Positions 16,677 through 25,701 of a stretch of 45,757 nucleotides of DNA are shown piece by piece. A program made the translations under genes and the position numbers. This stretch comes from UBA4582 sp047630175. GTDB lineage: Bacteria; Pseudomonadota; Gammaproteobacteria; Pseudomonadales; Azotimanducaceae. The notes beneath the pieces are model-generated. The model was not told the origin of the DNA. It made no database searches and was given only the letters and a program-made list of their open reading frames with translations. The stretch lies in the NCBI GenBank assembly GCA_047630175.1, contig JBLHVI010000022.1:1-45757 (forward strand). Reading direction: 5' to 3'. Within the stretch, counting starts at the first letter, position 1. Each line of letters starts with the position of its first letter.

Positions 16677-17440
16677 CTTGCGCTCATACCACCATCAGCC
16701 ATATACACACTACCCGTGAGAAAGCTACTCTCATCGCTGGCAAGCAGCACGAGCAGACCTAACATATCTTCGAATTCACCATAACGACCCATGGGTATAG
16801 AGTTTGCAACAATGGCGGCGCGTATGTCATCTGCATTGCCTGGACTTAAGCCTTCCTCGATCGATCGGATCATCCGCCCTACCATGGGCGCCGGGTTAAT
16901 CGTATTGACTCGGACAAGGTCCGGTGCACCTTCCAGCGCCGCACTGCGCATCAATCCAATCACCGCGTGCTTGCTGATTGAGTAAGGCGCTACACCTGTG
17001 CTTCCCGTCACGCCAGCAATGGACGACAGAATAATGATACTGCCACCCCCGCGCCGCGCGATAGCTGGCAGCGCGTATTTAATCCCCAGAAATGGTCCTC
17101 GAACGTTAACACGCATTACCTGATCAAAATCTTCAACCTGTTGCGCCGCAATAGGGCCCATTTTACCTTCAATACCAGCATTCGCGACAAATACATCAAC
17201 CCCACCAAAAGTTGCTTCTGCTTCTTTAATAACGCGCGCGTTATCCGCCTCTTCTCCTACGTCAGCCACGCACAGCGCAATGCGTACGCCACCAAGACGC
17301 ACTGACGCTGCCTGTAATGCGTCCATACTCAAATCAGCTAGCACTACACTGGCACCCTCAGCCAAGTATCGTGCCGCCATGGTAGTCCCTAGCTCACCAG
17401 CGCCACCTGTAATAACAACCACCTTGTCTTTAAGTCTCAT
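16673..17440 (-). CDS. Short-chain dehydrogenase/reductase (SDR)
   Basis: A 255-residue SDR. The ATG at 17440 (MRLKDKVVVITGG) has GGAG 8 bases upstream; the longer frame from 17584 is not coding-like. The cofactor motif is TGGAGELGTTMA, the NAG motif VANAGIEG, catalytic Ser in ILSSIAG and catalytic pair in YSISKHA. After the active site a PAPMVGRMIRS segment replaces the common PGxxxT. The C-terminus SVYMADGGMSAR is typical. Asp37-type residue in VLADLS suggests NAD+. Its stop overlaps the start of the dead NAT gene, showing that the two were once translated as one unit. It is divergent from the lipase-like gene at 17617. Confidence 0.9.
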   Translation of the reverse strand: MRLKDKVVVITGGAGELGTTMAARYLAEGASVVLADLSMDALQAASVRLGGVRIALCVADVGEEADNARVIKEAEATFGGVDVFVANAGIEGKMGPIAAQQVEDFDQVMRVNVRGPFLGIKYALPAIARRGGGSIIILSSIAGVTGSTGVAPYSISKHAVIGLMRSAALEGAPDLVRVNTINPAPMVGRMIRSIEEGLSPGNADDIRAAIVANSIPMGRYGEFEDMLGLLVLLASDESSFLTGSVYMADGGMSAR

Positions 17441-17522
17441 TGTCAATTTCTCCGTAGTTTTTAGCGCTGAATAAAACACACTTGCGCGCATTCGCCAATG
17501 ATTTAATTGATGTCTTCCTTGG

Positions 17523-17536
17523 TCAAAGCGCTTTGA
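17523..17536. promoter_or_regulatory. Perfect 14-bp palindrome in a divergent control region
   Basis: TCAAAGCGCTTTGA is a perfect inverted repeat in the 176-base gap between the divergent SDR (start 17440) and hydrolase (start 17617) genes. A second perfect 10-bp palindrome, TACAATTGTA, lies at 17554-17563 and may overlap a promoter -10 box. A repressor site controlling both genes is a reasonable guess. Confidence 0.45.
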
Positions 17537-17616
17537 AATCAAGATATCATCTTTACAATTGTAGAAAACAGCCGCGTTTGGCACACTAAGTACACGTCGC
17601 CAGGGAAACCAAAAAG

Positions 17617-18981
17617 ATGAAACCTATCGTAATCATTCATGGCTGGAGTGACACATCAGAGTCATTCCAACGGCTCGCCAAGAAAATAGAGTCGGCAACG
17701 CAACGGCCGATCGAAGAAGTTTGGTTGGGTGACTACGAATCTATGGACAACGACATCAAGCTCAAAGATGTTGTTACTCGCATGAACAAAGTATGGCACC
17801 AAGCCGGACTCCCAACACAGCCCAATAGTGTAGATGTTATTGTCCATTCCACCGGAGGATTGGTCATTCGCCTTTGGATGCAGCGCTTCTATACCGACAA
17901 AAACGAGAAAGCACCGATAGACAACCTCGTGATGTTGGCACCCGCTAACTTCGGATCGCCACTCGCGCATAAAGGCCGCTCGCTAATTGGCCGAGTGCTC
18001 AAAGGCCATAGTTCTGAGAAGCGTTTTCAGACTGGCACACATATCCTCAAAAACCTTGAATTAGCCAGTCCTTTCACGTGGGAACTTGCTCAGCAAGATC
18101 GCTTTACAGAGACTAACCCGTTCAATGCCAGCTCACCTTTAGGCGGCGTTAGATGTAGCGTAATAGTCGGCAATTTTGGCTATCCCGGTATCAAAGGCAT
18201 CGCTAACGAACCCGGTTCAGACGGCACCGTTTATATCGCCACTGCTAATCTAAATTGCGCGAGACTACGCATAGACGTGAACGCCGAAAGCGGCGAAATA
18301 ACACCCGGACTCGTAGACACCGCCAAAGGCAGTACTGCCTTCCTCGTTCTAGACAGATACGACCACAGCAGCATAACCGGCAATAAAGGCATCAAGAAGA
18401 AACTGATCGAGCCGATTCTTAGGGGTCTCTCCGTTGGACACGAGGATTTCGCCGCATGGTGCAGCGAGTGCGATGCGCGTACAAACACTGTCATGAACAA
18501 ATACAAAAATAGATCTAACGTCGCTCAGCACGCCTACCAGAATACGGTATTCCGCATACGCGACGACCAAGGCGAAGACGTTACCGATTATACGATCGAA
18601 TTCTACGGCAAGTTTGACGACGATACTGATAAATGGGCCCTACGCTTTAACCGCGACATTTCACGCAAATGCCACCCCTATAAAGACAACGAGGCCTATA
18701 GAAGCTTCATGATCAATGTCACTAGGCTCTACAAAGAAGTCGATGAGATAGACGAGGCACTGCAAATAAGCCTAAGCGCCTATCCAGATTTTTCGGAAGA
18801 CGGAACAAGCGCGGGATATAAGACTTTCGGGACAGACGAAATCGGCCAAATTACGCTGAACCAGGCAAGTTTGACCACTTTTTTTCAGCCTAATAGGACC
18901 TTGTTGATAGATGTCGTCCTCCCTAGGTACCAAGCGGATAACGTTTTTCGACTAAAAGACATTGCTAACATCAATCCCTAG
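17617..18981 (+). CDS. Alpha/beta hydrolase, lipase/PGAP1-like N-terminal domain with unknown C-terminal domain
   Basis: A 454-residue protein starting KPIVIIHGWSDTS, the oxyanion strand of lipases of the PGAP1/triacylglycerol lipase kind. The nucleophile elbow is VHSTGG (residues about 78-83), with Ser in the centre, and a candidate Asp in GSDGTVYIA and His in DRYDHSSI at about 247 follow. The first 280 residues are therefore hydrolase. The remaining 170 begin after a CxxC (WCSECDAR) and contain FRIRDDQGEDVTDY and a beta-rich segment with NVTRLYKEVDEID; this tail has no recognised family. No signal peptide is seen. Ribosome site AGGGAAA precedes the ATG. Confidence 0.82.
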   Translation: MKPIVIIHGWSDTSESFQRLAKKIESATQRPIEEVWLGDYESMDNDIKLKDVVTRMNKVWHQAGLPTQPNSVDVIVHSTGGLVIRLWMQRFYTDKNEKAPIDNLVMLAPANFGSPLAHKGRSLIGRVLKGHSSEKRFQTGTHILKNLELASPFTWELAQQDRFTETNPFNASSPLGGVRCSVIVGNFGYPGIKGIANEPGSDGTVYIATANLNCARLRIDVNAESGEITPGLVDTAKGSTAFLVLDRYDHSSITGNKGIKKKLIEPILRGLSVGHEDFAAWCSECDARTNTVMNKYKNRSNVAQHAYQNTVFRIRDDQGEDVTDYTIEFYGKFDDDTDKWALRFNRDISRKCHPYKDNEAYRSFMINVTRLYKEVDEIDEALQISLSAYPDFSEDGTSAGYKTFGTDEIGQITLNQASLTTFFQPNRTLLIDVVLPRYQADNVFRLKDIANINP

Positions 18982-19368
18982 GTCTTCAAGCGCGAATAGA
19001 CAAATCAATGACATGCCAAGCACAATCCCTTACTTTGCGTTACGCACAAGACCTTCAACTTTAGCCAGACCCTGCCGAAGGCGGTTGGAGCCTACATACC
19101 GTAGAAAGAATACCTAGCATTAGAGGTAGTGAAGCCAGAATAGACCCAAACGTTGCTGCTGTAGATTGAAAAGCGGTACCACCAAACAAGCGCACACCCG
19201 CGAATAATATTACGTAAGCAAGTATACGTAGCCAGTGTTTCAAAGGCTAACGTAACGCCCCCCTCTTGAGACACTGACGGCGATGACGAGCGATGACGAG
19301 CGATCAAGAGGCGAAGTCATAGACGTTAAATAGTTAATGCACGCCGCCTCTCTTGATCGCACCTAAGA
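18982..19368. other. Intergenic region between convergent genes
   Basis: About 390 bases. It includes a weak small reading frame on the minus strand (listed separately) and a short duplication GATGACGAGC at about 19281-19300. No terminator with a T-run is evident. Confidence 0.5.
19061..19243 (-). CDS. Possible small membrane protein, 60 residues
   Basis: A frame starting with TTG at 19243 encodes 60 residues with two hydrophobic stretches (LRILAYVILFAGVRLFGG and FGSILASLPLMLGIL) separated by a short polar turn. No clear ribosome site and no known family; the tail LQPPSAGSG is unstructured. It could be a real small inner-membrane protein or noise. Confidence 0.22.
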   Translation of the reverse strand: MKHWLRILAYVILFAGVRLFGGTAFQSTAATFGSILASLPLMLGILSTVCRLQPPSAGSG

Positions 19369-20730
19369 TCAACTGACGGCGACCTTCGTTGGACGTTTGC
19401 CATTCGGGCCATACAAATTAACTTCCAAACTCGATATCGCATGCACCAGCGCATTGGGCGAGATGGTCTGTTTGCCCGTCCAGGCAATATCAGGAAACCG
19501 GTCAAAGATACGTTCGAATGCCATCCGCAGCTGCATCTTTGCAATTCGAGACCCTAGACACTTATGTACCCCGTGACCAAAAGCAACGTGCTTCTCGACA
19601 TTGTCTCGGTGCATATTGAAGGTGTCTGGATCAGGAAAGATATCTGGATCACGATTGGCAGCACCGTACCAAAGCACTAGTTTTTCATCCTTCGCAATTT
19701 TTTGACCATTCAATTCCGTGTCTTCCCTCGCGGTACGACGCATATGCATAACCGGAGATACCATTCGCAATGCTTCTTCCGACATTTTTGACATGAGTGA
19801 AGGGTCGTCCAATACCATAGCCCGCTGATCTGGAAACTCGGTCATCAATCGAATGGTTCCCGAGAGGGAATTTCGCGACGTATCATTACCGGCAAAGATA
19901 ATGAGAAGCCAAGAACCGTCAAGAAACTCCTGTGGCAGCAGCTCTCCGTCCAGCTTGGATTGGGCAATGACCGTTAACAGATCCTTACGAGGGTTCGTCC
20001 GTCGATCCGCCATGACACCCTCACCATACGCAAACATGTCATTGACAACACCGTTAAAACGGAACGGAAACATTGGTTCAGAGAAGAACGTCTGCCATGG
20101 GTTGGACAAAAATTGCGAGGCCAATTCTAAGTGGTGCATCCACACTTTAACTTTGGGTCGATCCTCTTCATCGATACCAAGCATTTCAGCGAGCGTGTAG
20201 AGGGGAAGCTCTTCTGAAAACATTTTAACGAAGTCGACGACAGGTCCCTTCCGCTCCATTTCGTCGAGCAATGAATCTATTTTTACACCGACCCTATCCC
20301 GAATAGTCGCGACATACGCAGGGAAGAAGAAATCGCTCTGTTGCATGCGCATTTCCCGATGCAGCGGCTCATCTAAATTAATAAGCGAGTTAAGGGCCGC
20401 GGGCATAAGTTTTTCTGGACGCCAATTTTTCTTTTCAGGTACCGCCATGTTGATGCTGCCACGCTGAGACGAGAAAACACTGTGCGCGAGTTCAACTTTC
20501 TTAATGTCATCGTAGCGGGTAACAGACCAGATGCCCGAAGCGCCCTTTTCTCCGGGTGACCACATTACTGGCGCTTCTTCACGCATTTTCTTGAAAAGCT
20601 CGAACGGCTGGCCTTTTATCCAAGCAGCTGGGTCCCCAAACTTAAACCCATCAAACGTCGGGTAGGTTGCCTCATGAATGGGACGCTGCTGTCCCGAATC
20701 AATCAATATATCATCGCTAATGAGTTTCAA
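19369..20730 (-). CDS. Cytochrome P450
   Basis: A 453-residue soluble bacterial P450. The start is a TTG at 20730, supported by GGAG 7 bases upstream and by the absence of a better ATG. The oxygen-activation motif AGNDTSRN is at 280-287, the ExxR pair at Glu319-Arg322 in SEEALRMVS, and the haem loop FGHGVHKCLG at 384-393 with Cys391 as the axial ligand. AGNDTSRN with HMRRTA resembles the CYP125/CYP142-like enzymes that hydroxylate steroid side chains and related isoprenoids; substrate is inferred only. No ferredoxin or reductase gene lies in the window, so electrons come from elsewhere. Confidence 0.92.
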   Translation of the reverse strand: MKLISDDILIDSGQQRPIHEATYPTFDGFKFGDPAAWIKGQPFELFKKMREEAPVMWSPGEKGASGIWSVTRYDDIKKVELAHSVFSSQRGSINMAVPEKKNWRPEKLMPAALNSLINLDEPLHREMRMQQSDFFFPAYVATIRDRVGVKIDSLLDEMERKGPVVDFVKMFSEELPLYTLAEMLGIDEEDRPKVKVWMHHLELASQFLSNPWQTFFSEPMFPFRFNGVVNDMFAYGEGVMADRRTNPRKDLLTVIAQSKLDGELLPQEFLDGSWLLIIFAGNDTSRNSLSGTIRLMTEFPDQRAMVLDDPSLMSKMSEEALRMVSPVMHMRRTAREDTELNGQKIAKDEKLVLWYGAANRDPDIFPDPDTFNMHRDNVEKHVAFGHGVHKCLGSRIAKMQLRMAFERIFDRFPDIAWTGKQTISPNALVHAISSLEVNLYGPNGKRPTKVAVS

Positions 20731-20810
20731 ACTTTATCTCCTACACTTTTTTACCACAAATTCTTAGATCAGCAGTATACATGGAAATCATTACGCCCAA
20801 GAGCAAATGC

Positions 20811-23636
20811 TTAGCTGTCCAGCAGTGCTCTGACACCCTGTAACAACGCTATTCGGCTATACGGCTTATTAATCAGGTTTTGCTGTAGCTGGGCATCTAC
20901 GTGGTCGTTGTTTTTCTCGTCAGCGAAACCACTGACTAACTGTATTTTTGCCTTAGGATAACTTTTTTGGATTTTTGTCGCTAGCTGATACCCGTCCAAA
21001 CCAGGCATCAGTACATCTGACAACACAAGGTCAATGTGTTCGTTTTCTAAAATGGTTAAGGCTGACATCCCACTGTCTGCTAAAAGTACTTTGTATCCTT
21101 CTGTTTGCAAGAGTTCCCCCGCCAATTGACACAACGCTAGCTCGTCATCGACGATCAGTATCGTTTCTGTGCCTCTTAGGCTTCGGGCTTCTTTCTCGAA
21201 CGCAACAGGCGCTTGCTTAGTTTTGACAATATACTGAGGGAAATACAGTGCAAATTGAGCGCCTTTTTTAGGCGAAGTAGTAACCACGATAACGCCACCG
21301 CTTCTTTGCACGAAGCCGAATACTTGTGACAATCCCAAGCCAGTTCCTTCCTCCCCTTTTGTTGTATAGAAGGGATCAAATATTTTTTTACTGACCTCTT
21401 CACTCATACCTGAACCGTTGTCGATGATACAAAATTTTACGTAATTCCCTTTTCCTAAACCTAGCTCCTTGGCTCGCTGCTTCGGCAATACGACATTTTC
21501 TGTACTCAAAATCAATTCTGCCAAAAGCAAATTGCCTCTCATTGCGTGCATAGCATTAATCGACATATTCAGGATAGCGTCTTCTAAATCACCACGGTCT
21601 AACCAAACTGCCGAAACCTGGTCGCATAGCTGTAGTGTTATCTTGACGCGTACAGTCAATGTTGTCTGGAGAATATCCTGCTGATCTCGTAGAACTTCAT
21701 TAATATCTACCTGCACCGCTTCAATGTGGTGCTTTCGAGAAAAAGACGACAACTTACTCGTTAGCTTCGCACCTCTTTCCCCAGCGTCTAAAATTTTCCC
21801 GGCGTAGGACGCCAATTTTTCTTCAATACTGGGCGCTGTTTTTATCAACTCTGAATAGCCAAGAATAACACCCAACATATTATTAAAATCGTGAGCAATG
21901 CCACCTGTTAGCTTCCCCAACGCTTCCATCTTTTGTGATTCGTGTAGTTGAGACGCCAATATAACCTGCTCTTTCTCCGATTTTTTACGCCCATAGATTT
22001 CCATCTTTAGTCTTCGATTCATACGAACAAACACAAATATAATGAGGACTAAAAATACAATAATGGGTAATACCCAAGCGACAACTGTTGCTAAATCCGT
22101 CCCCGTTTTGACCTGAATAGACAACCAGTTATTTGCAATTGACGCTTTATCTTTCTCGCTCATATCCAAAAAAACTTTGTTAAGAATCCCTACCAAAGGC
22201 GCCAATTCCGTTCTCACCGCCATCGCTACTTCCAAGCTGTAGGGTGAAAATCCGGTAATCGTGAGATCAAAAAGCTCTTCATTGTTTATGTTGAAATTGA
22301 CGGCGGTTATACTGCCAACAAATGCGTCAAATTGACCTGCACTCAACTTTTTAAGTCCATCGATCGGTGACTTAACGGTGACAATATTTATCTCAGGGTA
22401 GTCAGTCGCGATAAATTCCGCCTGCGCGAATCCGGCAGGCACACCAATGGATTTACCTCTTAAGCTATCTAAGGTATACGCGTTAAACCCATTTCTTCGA
22501 GAAACGAGTACCGTTGCCTCAGAAATATAGGGCTCGGTAAACAACATAGTCTTTTCACGTTCTGGAGTTCGTACAATCGCCGACATAATATCAATTTTAT
22601 TCACTTCAATAGCAGCCAGCGATTCAACCCAGCTGTAGCTTTTGTCAGCCTCAATTGTTAACGAAAGACTGTCTTCTATGTAGTGAATGTAGTCAGCAGA
22701 GATCCCACCAAAATCATCGTTAGCATCGATATATTCATAGGGATACCAGCCAGGGTCAACACCGACACGCAGGTTAGGATGTTGTTGTAGCCATGCTCTT
22801 TCTGCTAGCGTTAAACTGGCGAGTGATGCATTAATGCTAAAAAAAGGTTCAAACGTAGGTAGCCACTTTTTTTCCAATGCAATAATTTCGTTAACAGGGA
22901 TATTTTCTATACCAGCATTGATTTTGGTTAATAACTCAGGCTGACTTTTCGCTATTGCCCCGAAAACACCGTTGGTTAGTATAACTTCCTCAGAGACGGT
23001 GAAGACACCCGTTAGTCCTTTTTTCGCCAACGCACCAAAAGCCCAAGGCAATTCTGTAATAATAGCCTGAACCTTATCGTCTAATAGCAACTGGACGGCA
23101 TCATCAAAACTTCTGTACGTCGAGTGCTCGAATTCTGGGAAGTTGCGCTTAATATATGAATCTTGAAAACTAAGGTATTGGCTAGCAATCTTTATATCGC
23201 GTTGTTCACGAAGCTTACTTTTACTACTCGTTGAACGGTTATAAATAATGCCCGTCTGTATACTGTGAACAGGTAACGAAAAATCTAACCATTGATCACG
23301 TTGTTCACTTCTAAAAAGCCCGCTGAGCAACATATTTTTTTGTCTTACCATCTGTAGACTATCTTCCCATTCAGCCATAACAATGTTTATGGGAATAGCG
23401 TTTTTTTCGGACCAGAGTTCCCAAAACTCAACATAGAGTCCCGTCGGGGTGCCGTCAGGTAACTGAAAGCTCAACGGTGAGTTATCTTCAATCGCGAGTA
23501 TTGTCAGCACGTCAGAATATTCTTGAATCTGTTCTACCGGAAACAACGCTTCTGAGAACAACTCTTCTGAAAACAAAGATGTGGTATTGCAACACGCCAA
23601 GGCTAATAGAAATAAATGAAGGAGGCTAACTCGCAT
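20811..23636 (-). CDS. Hybrid sensor histidine kinase with two periplasmic solute-binding domains
   Basis: A 941-residue membrane kinase. Order: signal peptide to about 23, first bacterial solute-binding (family 3) domain at about 45-265, second at about 287-508 with the classic GVDPGWYPYEYID and DIMSAIVRTPEREK segments, a transmembrane helix at 517-537, a HisKA domain with the phospho-acceptor His582 (GGIAHDFNNML), an ATPase domain with N690, DNGSGM at 739-744 and GTGLGL at 764-769, and a receiver with Asp874 (LSDVLMPGLDG) and Lys924 (NKPYS). The PAS domain often found before HisKA is absent. It senses small ligands such as amino acids in the periplasm. No response regulator or HTH gene is adjacent, so its output partner is elsewhere. 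Confidence 0.93.
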   Translation of the reverse strand: MRVSLLHLFLLALACCNTTSLFSEELFSEALFPVEQIQEYSDVLTILAIEDNSPLSFQLPDGTPTGLYVEFWELWSEKNAIPINIVMAEWEDSLQMVRQKNMLLSGLFRSEQRDQWLDFSLPVHSIQTGIIYNRSTSSKSKLREQRDIKIASQYLSFQDSYIKRNFPEFEHSTYRSFDDAVQLLLDDKVQAIITELPWAFGALAKKGLTGVFTVSEEVILTNGVFGAIAKSQPELLTKINAGIENIPVNEIIALEKKWLPTFEPFFSINASLASLTLAERAWLQQHPNLRVGVDPGWYPYEYIDANDDFGGISADYIHYIEDSLSLTIEADKSYSWVESLAAIEVNKIDIMSAIVRTPEREKTMLFTEPYISEATVLVSRRNGFNAYTLDSLRGKSIGVPAGFAQAEFIATDYPEINIVTVKSPIDGLKKLSAGQFDAFVGSITAVNFNINNEELFDLTITGFSPYSLEVAMAVRTELAPLVGILNKVFLDMSEKDKASIANNWLSIQVKTGTDLATVVAWVLPIIVFLVLIIFVFVRMNRRLKMEIYGRKKSEKEQVILASQLHESQKMEALGKLTGGIAHDFNNMLGVILGYSELIKTAPSIEEKLASYAGKILDAGERGAKLTSKLSSFSRKHHIEAVQVDINEVLRDQQDILQTTLTVRVKITLQLCDQVSAVWLDRGDLEDAILNMSINAMHAMRGNLLLAELILSTENVVLPKQRAKELGLGKGNYVKFCIIDNGSGMSEEVSKKIFDPFYTTKGEEGTGLGLSQVFGFVQRSGGVIVVTTSPKKGAQFALYFPQYIVKTKQAPVAFEKEARSLRGTETILIVDDELALCQLAGELLQTEGYKVLLADSGMSALTILENEHIDLVLSDVLMPGLDGYQLATKIQKSYPKAKIQLVSGFADEKNNDHVDAQLQQNLINKPYSRIALLQGVRALLDS

Positions 23637-23808
23637 AAGATTTATACTAGTATAGAACTAATTTTTTTGTTTGGTTTTTCTGCGCAATGTGTAGTTGCTC
23701 GCAACATAAAAATCGTGTCATATTTAGCGCCCGTCAAAATTACTCAGTATAATATTACGTTATAGCAGATATACCTTACTTCAGAAAACGTGTACGAGGG
23801 TAATCGGT

Positions 23809-24600
23809 ATGAATAACATTTCAGTAGATGCCTATTGGCTACAAAACTATTTAAGTGATGGCTCGATTCATGTCATAGACACCCGCGTTAATATTGTGCC
23901 TTAACCTGCCGGAACTGCTTGTGATAACGGCTGATACAGCGACTTTACTAAAAAGCCACATTCCCGGTGCGGCCTACATGCATATGATTGATGATTTGTC
24001 TAACACTTACTGAGCATTTTCTAGTCGCTGGTGATCGGGTAATGGTTTATCGCGATCAAATTTATTGGACAACACAGCTTTATGGGTGGGTGTTAGCCGT
24101 TACCGGTGTCGACGCGAAGCTTTTGAATATGAGGTTCACGACGAGGGTTAACGAGGCGCGCCCAATCAACCACGGCCGGCTTACATTTAGCCCTACTGAA
24201 TACCCGTCCCAACGAAACACAAAATGGGTGGCAAACAAGCAACCGGTAAGGAATCGCATCGATAATCCTGCTATTGCGTTAGTCCATGCGTTATCTGCAG
24301 CGCAATATGTGGGTCAAGGTCAGGCGTTCGGCCGACCAAGACGTCTACCCGGCGGGATTGGCGTGCCCAGTAGGGCGATGATTGACCCAAAAAAATGCGT
24401 TTAGACCGATCAAAAACCTAGCTAAGGCATGCGATGCGGCAGACGTCAATGCTTAACATCGCTTGATTACGTAGTGTTGTGGCGGTATAACTGCAATCAC
24501 AACGTTTATAGCGTGGCGCTTAACGTTGCGCTTTACCACCGATCACTGCTGGCATGGTCGTATGCCACGTCACTACCACTACTGATCAACGTACAACGCA
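23809..24600 (+). pseudogene. Rhodanese-type sulfurtransferase, frameshifted
   Basis: Remains of a two-domain thiosulfate/mercaptopyruvate sulfurtransferase. The start ATG at 23809 has GAGGG upstream and gives MNNISVDAYWLQNYL, SIHVIDTR, then a TAA. Another frame has SHIPGAAYMHMIDDL, then VMVYRDQIYW and a long open stretch with ALSAAQYVGQGQAFGR up to a TAG at 24402. The active-site loop survives as CCGGITA near 24478, and the C-terminal LNVALYHRSLLAW in yet another frame. At least three frameshifts separate these blocks, so no sulfurtransferase can be made. It lies between the kinase and the diguanylate cyclase genes, both on the other strand. Confidence 0.8.
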
Positions 24601-24622
24601 TCAACACGGTTCTGTACGGCAA

Positions 24623-25615
24623 TCATATAATCGCAGCGCGAACCTGATTACGACCTTTTTGTTTAGCCTTGTAAAGCTCTGTGTCAGCGCGTGCGAGCCA
24701 AGAATCGGCTGTATCCATGTCGTTCAGCAGTGCCACCCCCATAGAGATGGTAAGCTTTCGGTTAGCGATAATTTCTTTGCGTGAGACCGCCAAACGTACT
24801 TTCTCAGTGAGCTGAAGGGCCATATCTTCGTCACCACCCTCCGTGATGATAACAAACTCGTCACCACCAATTCGGTAAACGCTGTCGGTTTCGCGCAACA
24901 TTGACGTTATAAACCTGGCCAAACGTTGTATCGCCTGGTCACCGGCAGCATGGCCCATCGTATCATTAACTGATTTGAAGTCATCGATGTCGATATACAC
25001 AAGGCAGGCGAGTCGCCCAAAGCGTTTACGGATATTGATCAAGTCCTCTACCTTCTCGACGAACGCCCGCCGATTTCCGATACCACTGAGCTCGTCGCGA
25101 ACTGTAAGCTCGTGTAGCCTGGCCTTACTTTTTTCCTCGTTAAGCGCGAACAGCAACGAAAAGACATTGATTAGCGTGATCGTGGCGAGGAATGAATAAA
25201 GTTGTACGGAACCGATCCCAGGGCTTGAGAAAAATATAGCCACACCCACAAGCATCACGATATTCAACGCAATCGCCCAACGATAATTTACCAGATGAAA
25301 CAGTACGACAGACGATGAATAAACCCAATAGATACCGCCCGTCTCGTAGAGTGACAACACCACTAACGGGCCGATCACTGAGAGAACAGCACTAACAAAT
25401 CGAGAAATGCGATCTCGCCCAGTGATATGCGTGTAAATACTCAGCGCGAAAAAGCTAATACTGATAAATAAATCGAACGCGCCTAAGGCATAGTCACCAC
25501 TCAGAAACCGGCTGATAGCAAATCCACCAATCATGCCACCGCCCAGTATTGGGAAAATGACCATCATTGTTGAAGACTGCTTTTGCTGGCTAACACTTGC
25601 GTCATCTACAGTCAT
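24623..25615 (-). CDS. Diguanylate cyclase with N-terminal membrane domain
   Basis: A 330-residue GGDEF protein making c-di-GMP. Residues 16-160 hold about five hydrophobic helices forming an uncharacterised membrane sensor domain. The catalytic domain begins at about 172 with VRDELSGIGNRRAF, contains DIDDFKSVNDTMGHAAGD, the signature GGDEF at 250-254 (Arg-Ile before it) and KAKQKGRN at the end. The RxxD inhibitory site RETD at 241-244 lies five residues before the signature, so product inhibition is expected. No EAL domain. It follows the dead rhodanese and is monocistronic. Confidence 0.93.
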   Translation of the reverse strand: MTVDDASVSQQKQSSTMMVIFPILGGGMIGGFAISRFLSGDYALGAFDLFISISFFALSIYTHITGRDRISRFVSAVLSVIGPLVVLSLYETGGIYWVYSSSVVLFHLVNYRWAIALNIVMLVGVAIFFSSPGIGSVQLYSFLATITLINVFSLLFALNEEKSKARLHELTVRDELSGIGNRRAFVEKVEDLINIRKRFGRLACLVYIDIDDFKSVNDTMGHAAGDQAIQRLARFITSMLRETDSVYRIGGDEFVIITEGGDEDMALQLTEKVRLAVSRKEIIANRKLTISMGVALLNDMDTADSWLARADTELYKAKQKGRNQVRAAII

Positions 25616-25701
25616 ACTGTTTTTATCTAACTCCGCGTTATTACATGAAGTATAATCGACTATGCAGCCTGACTCTACGCCGTACAGCTAATGATTTAGC
25701 G

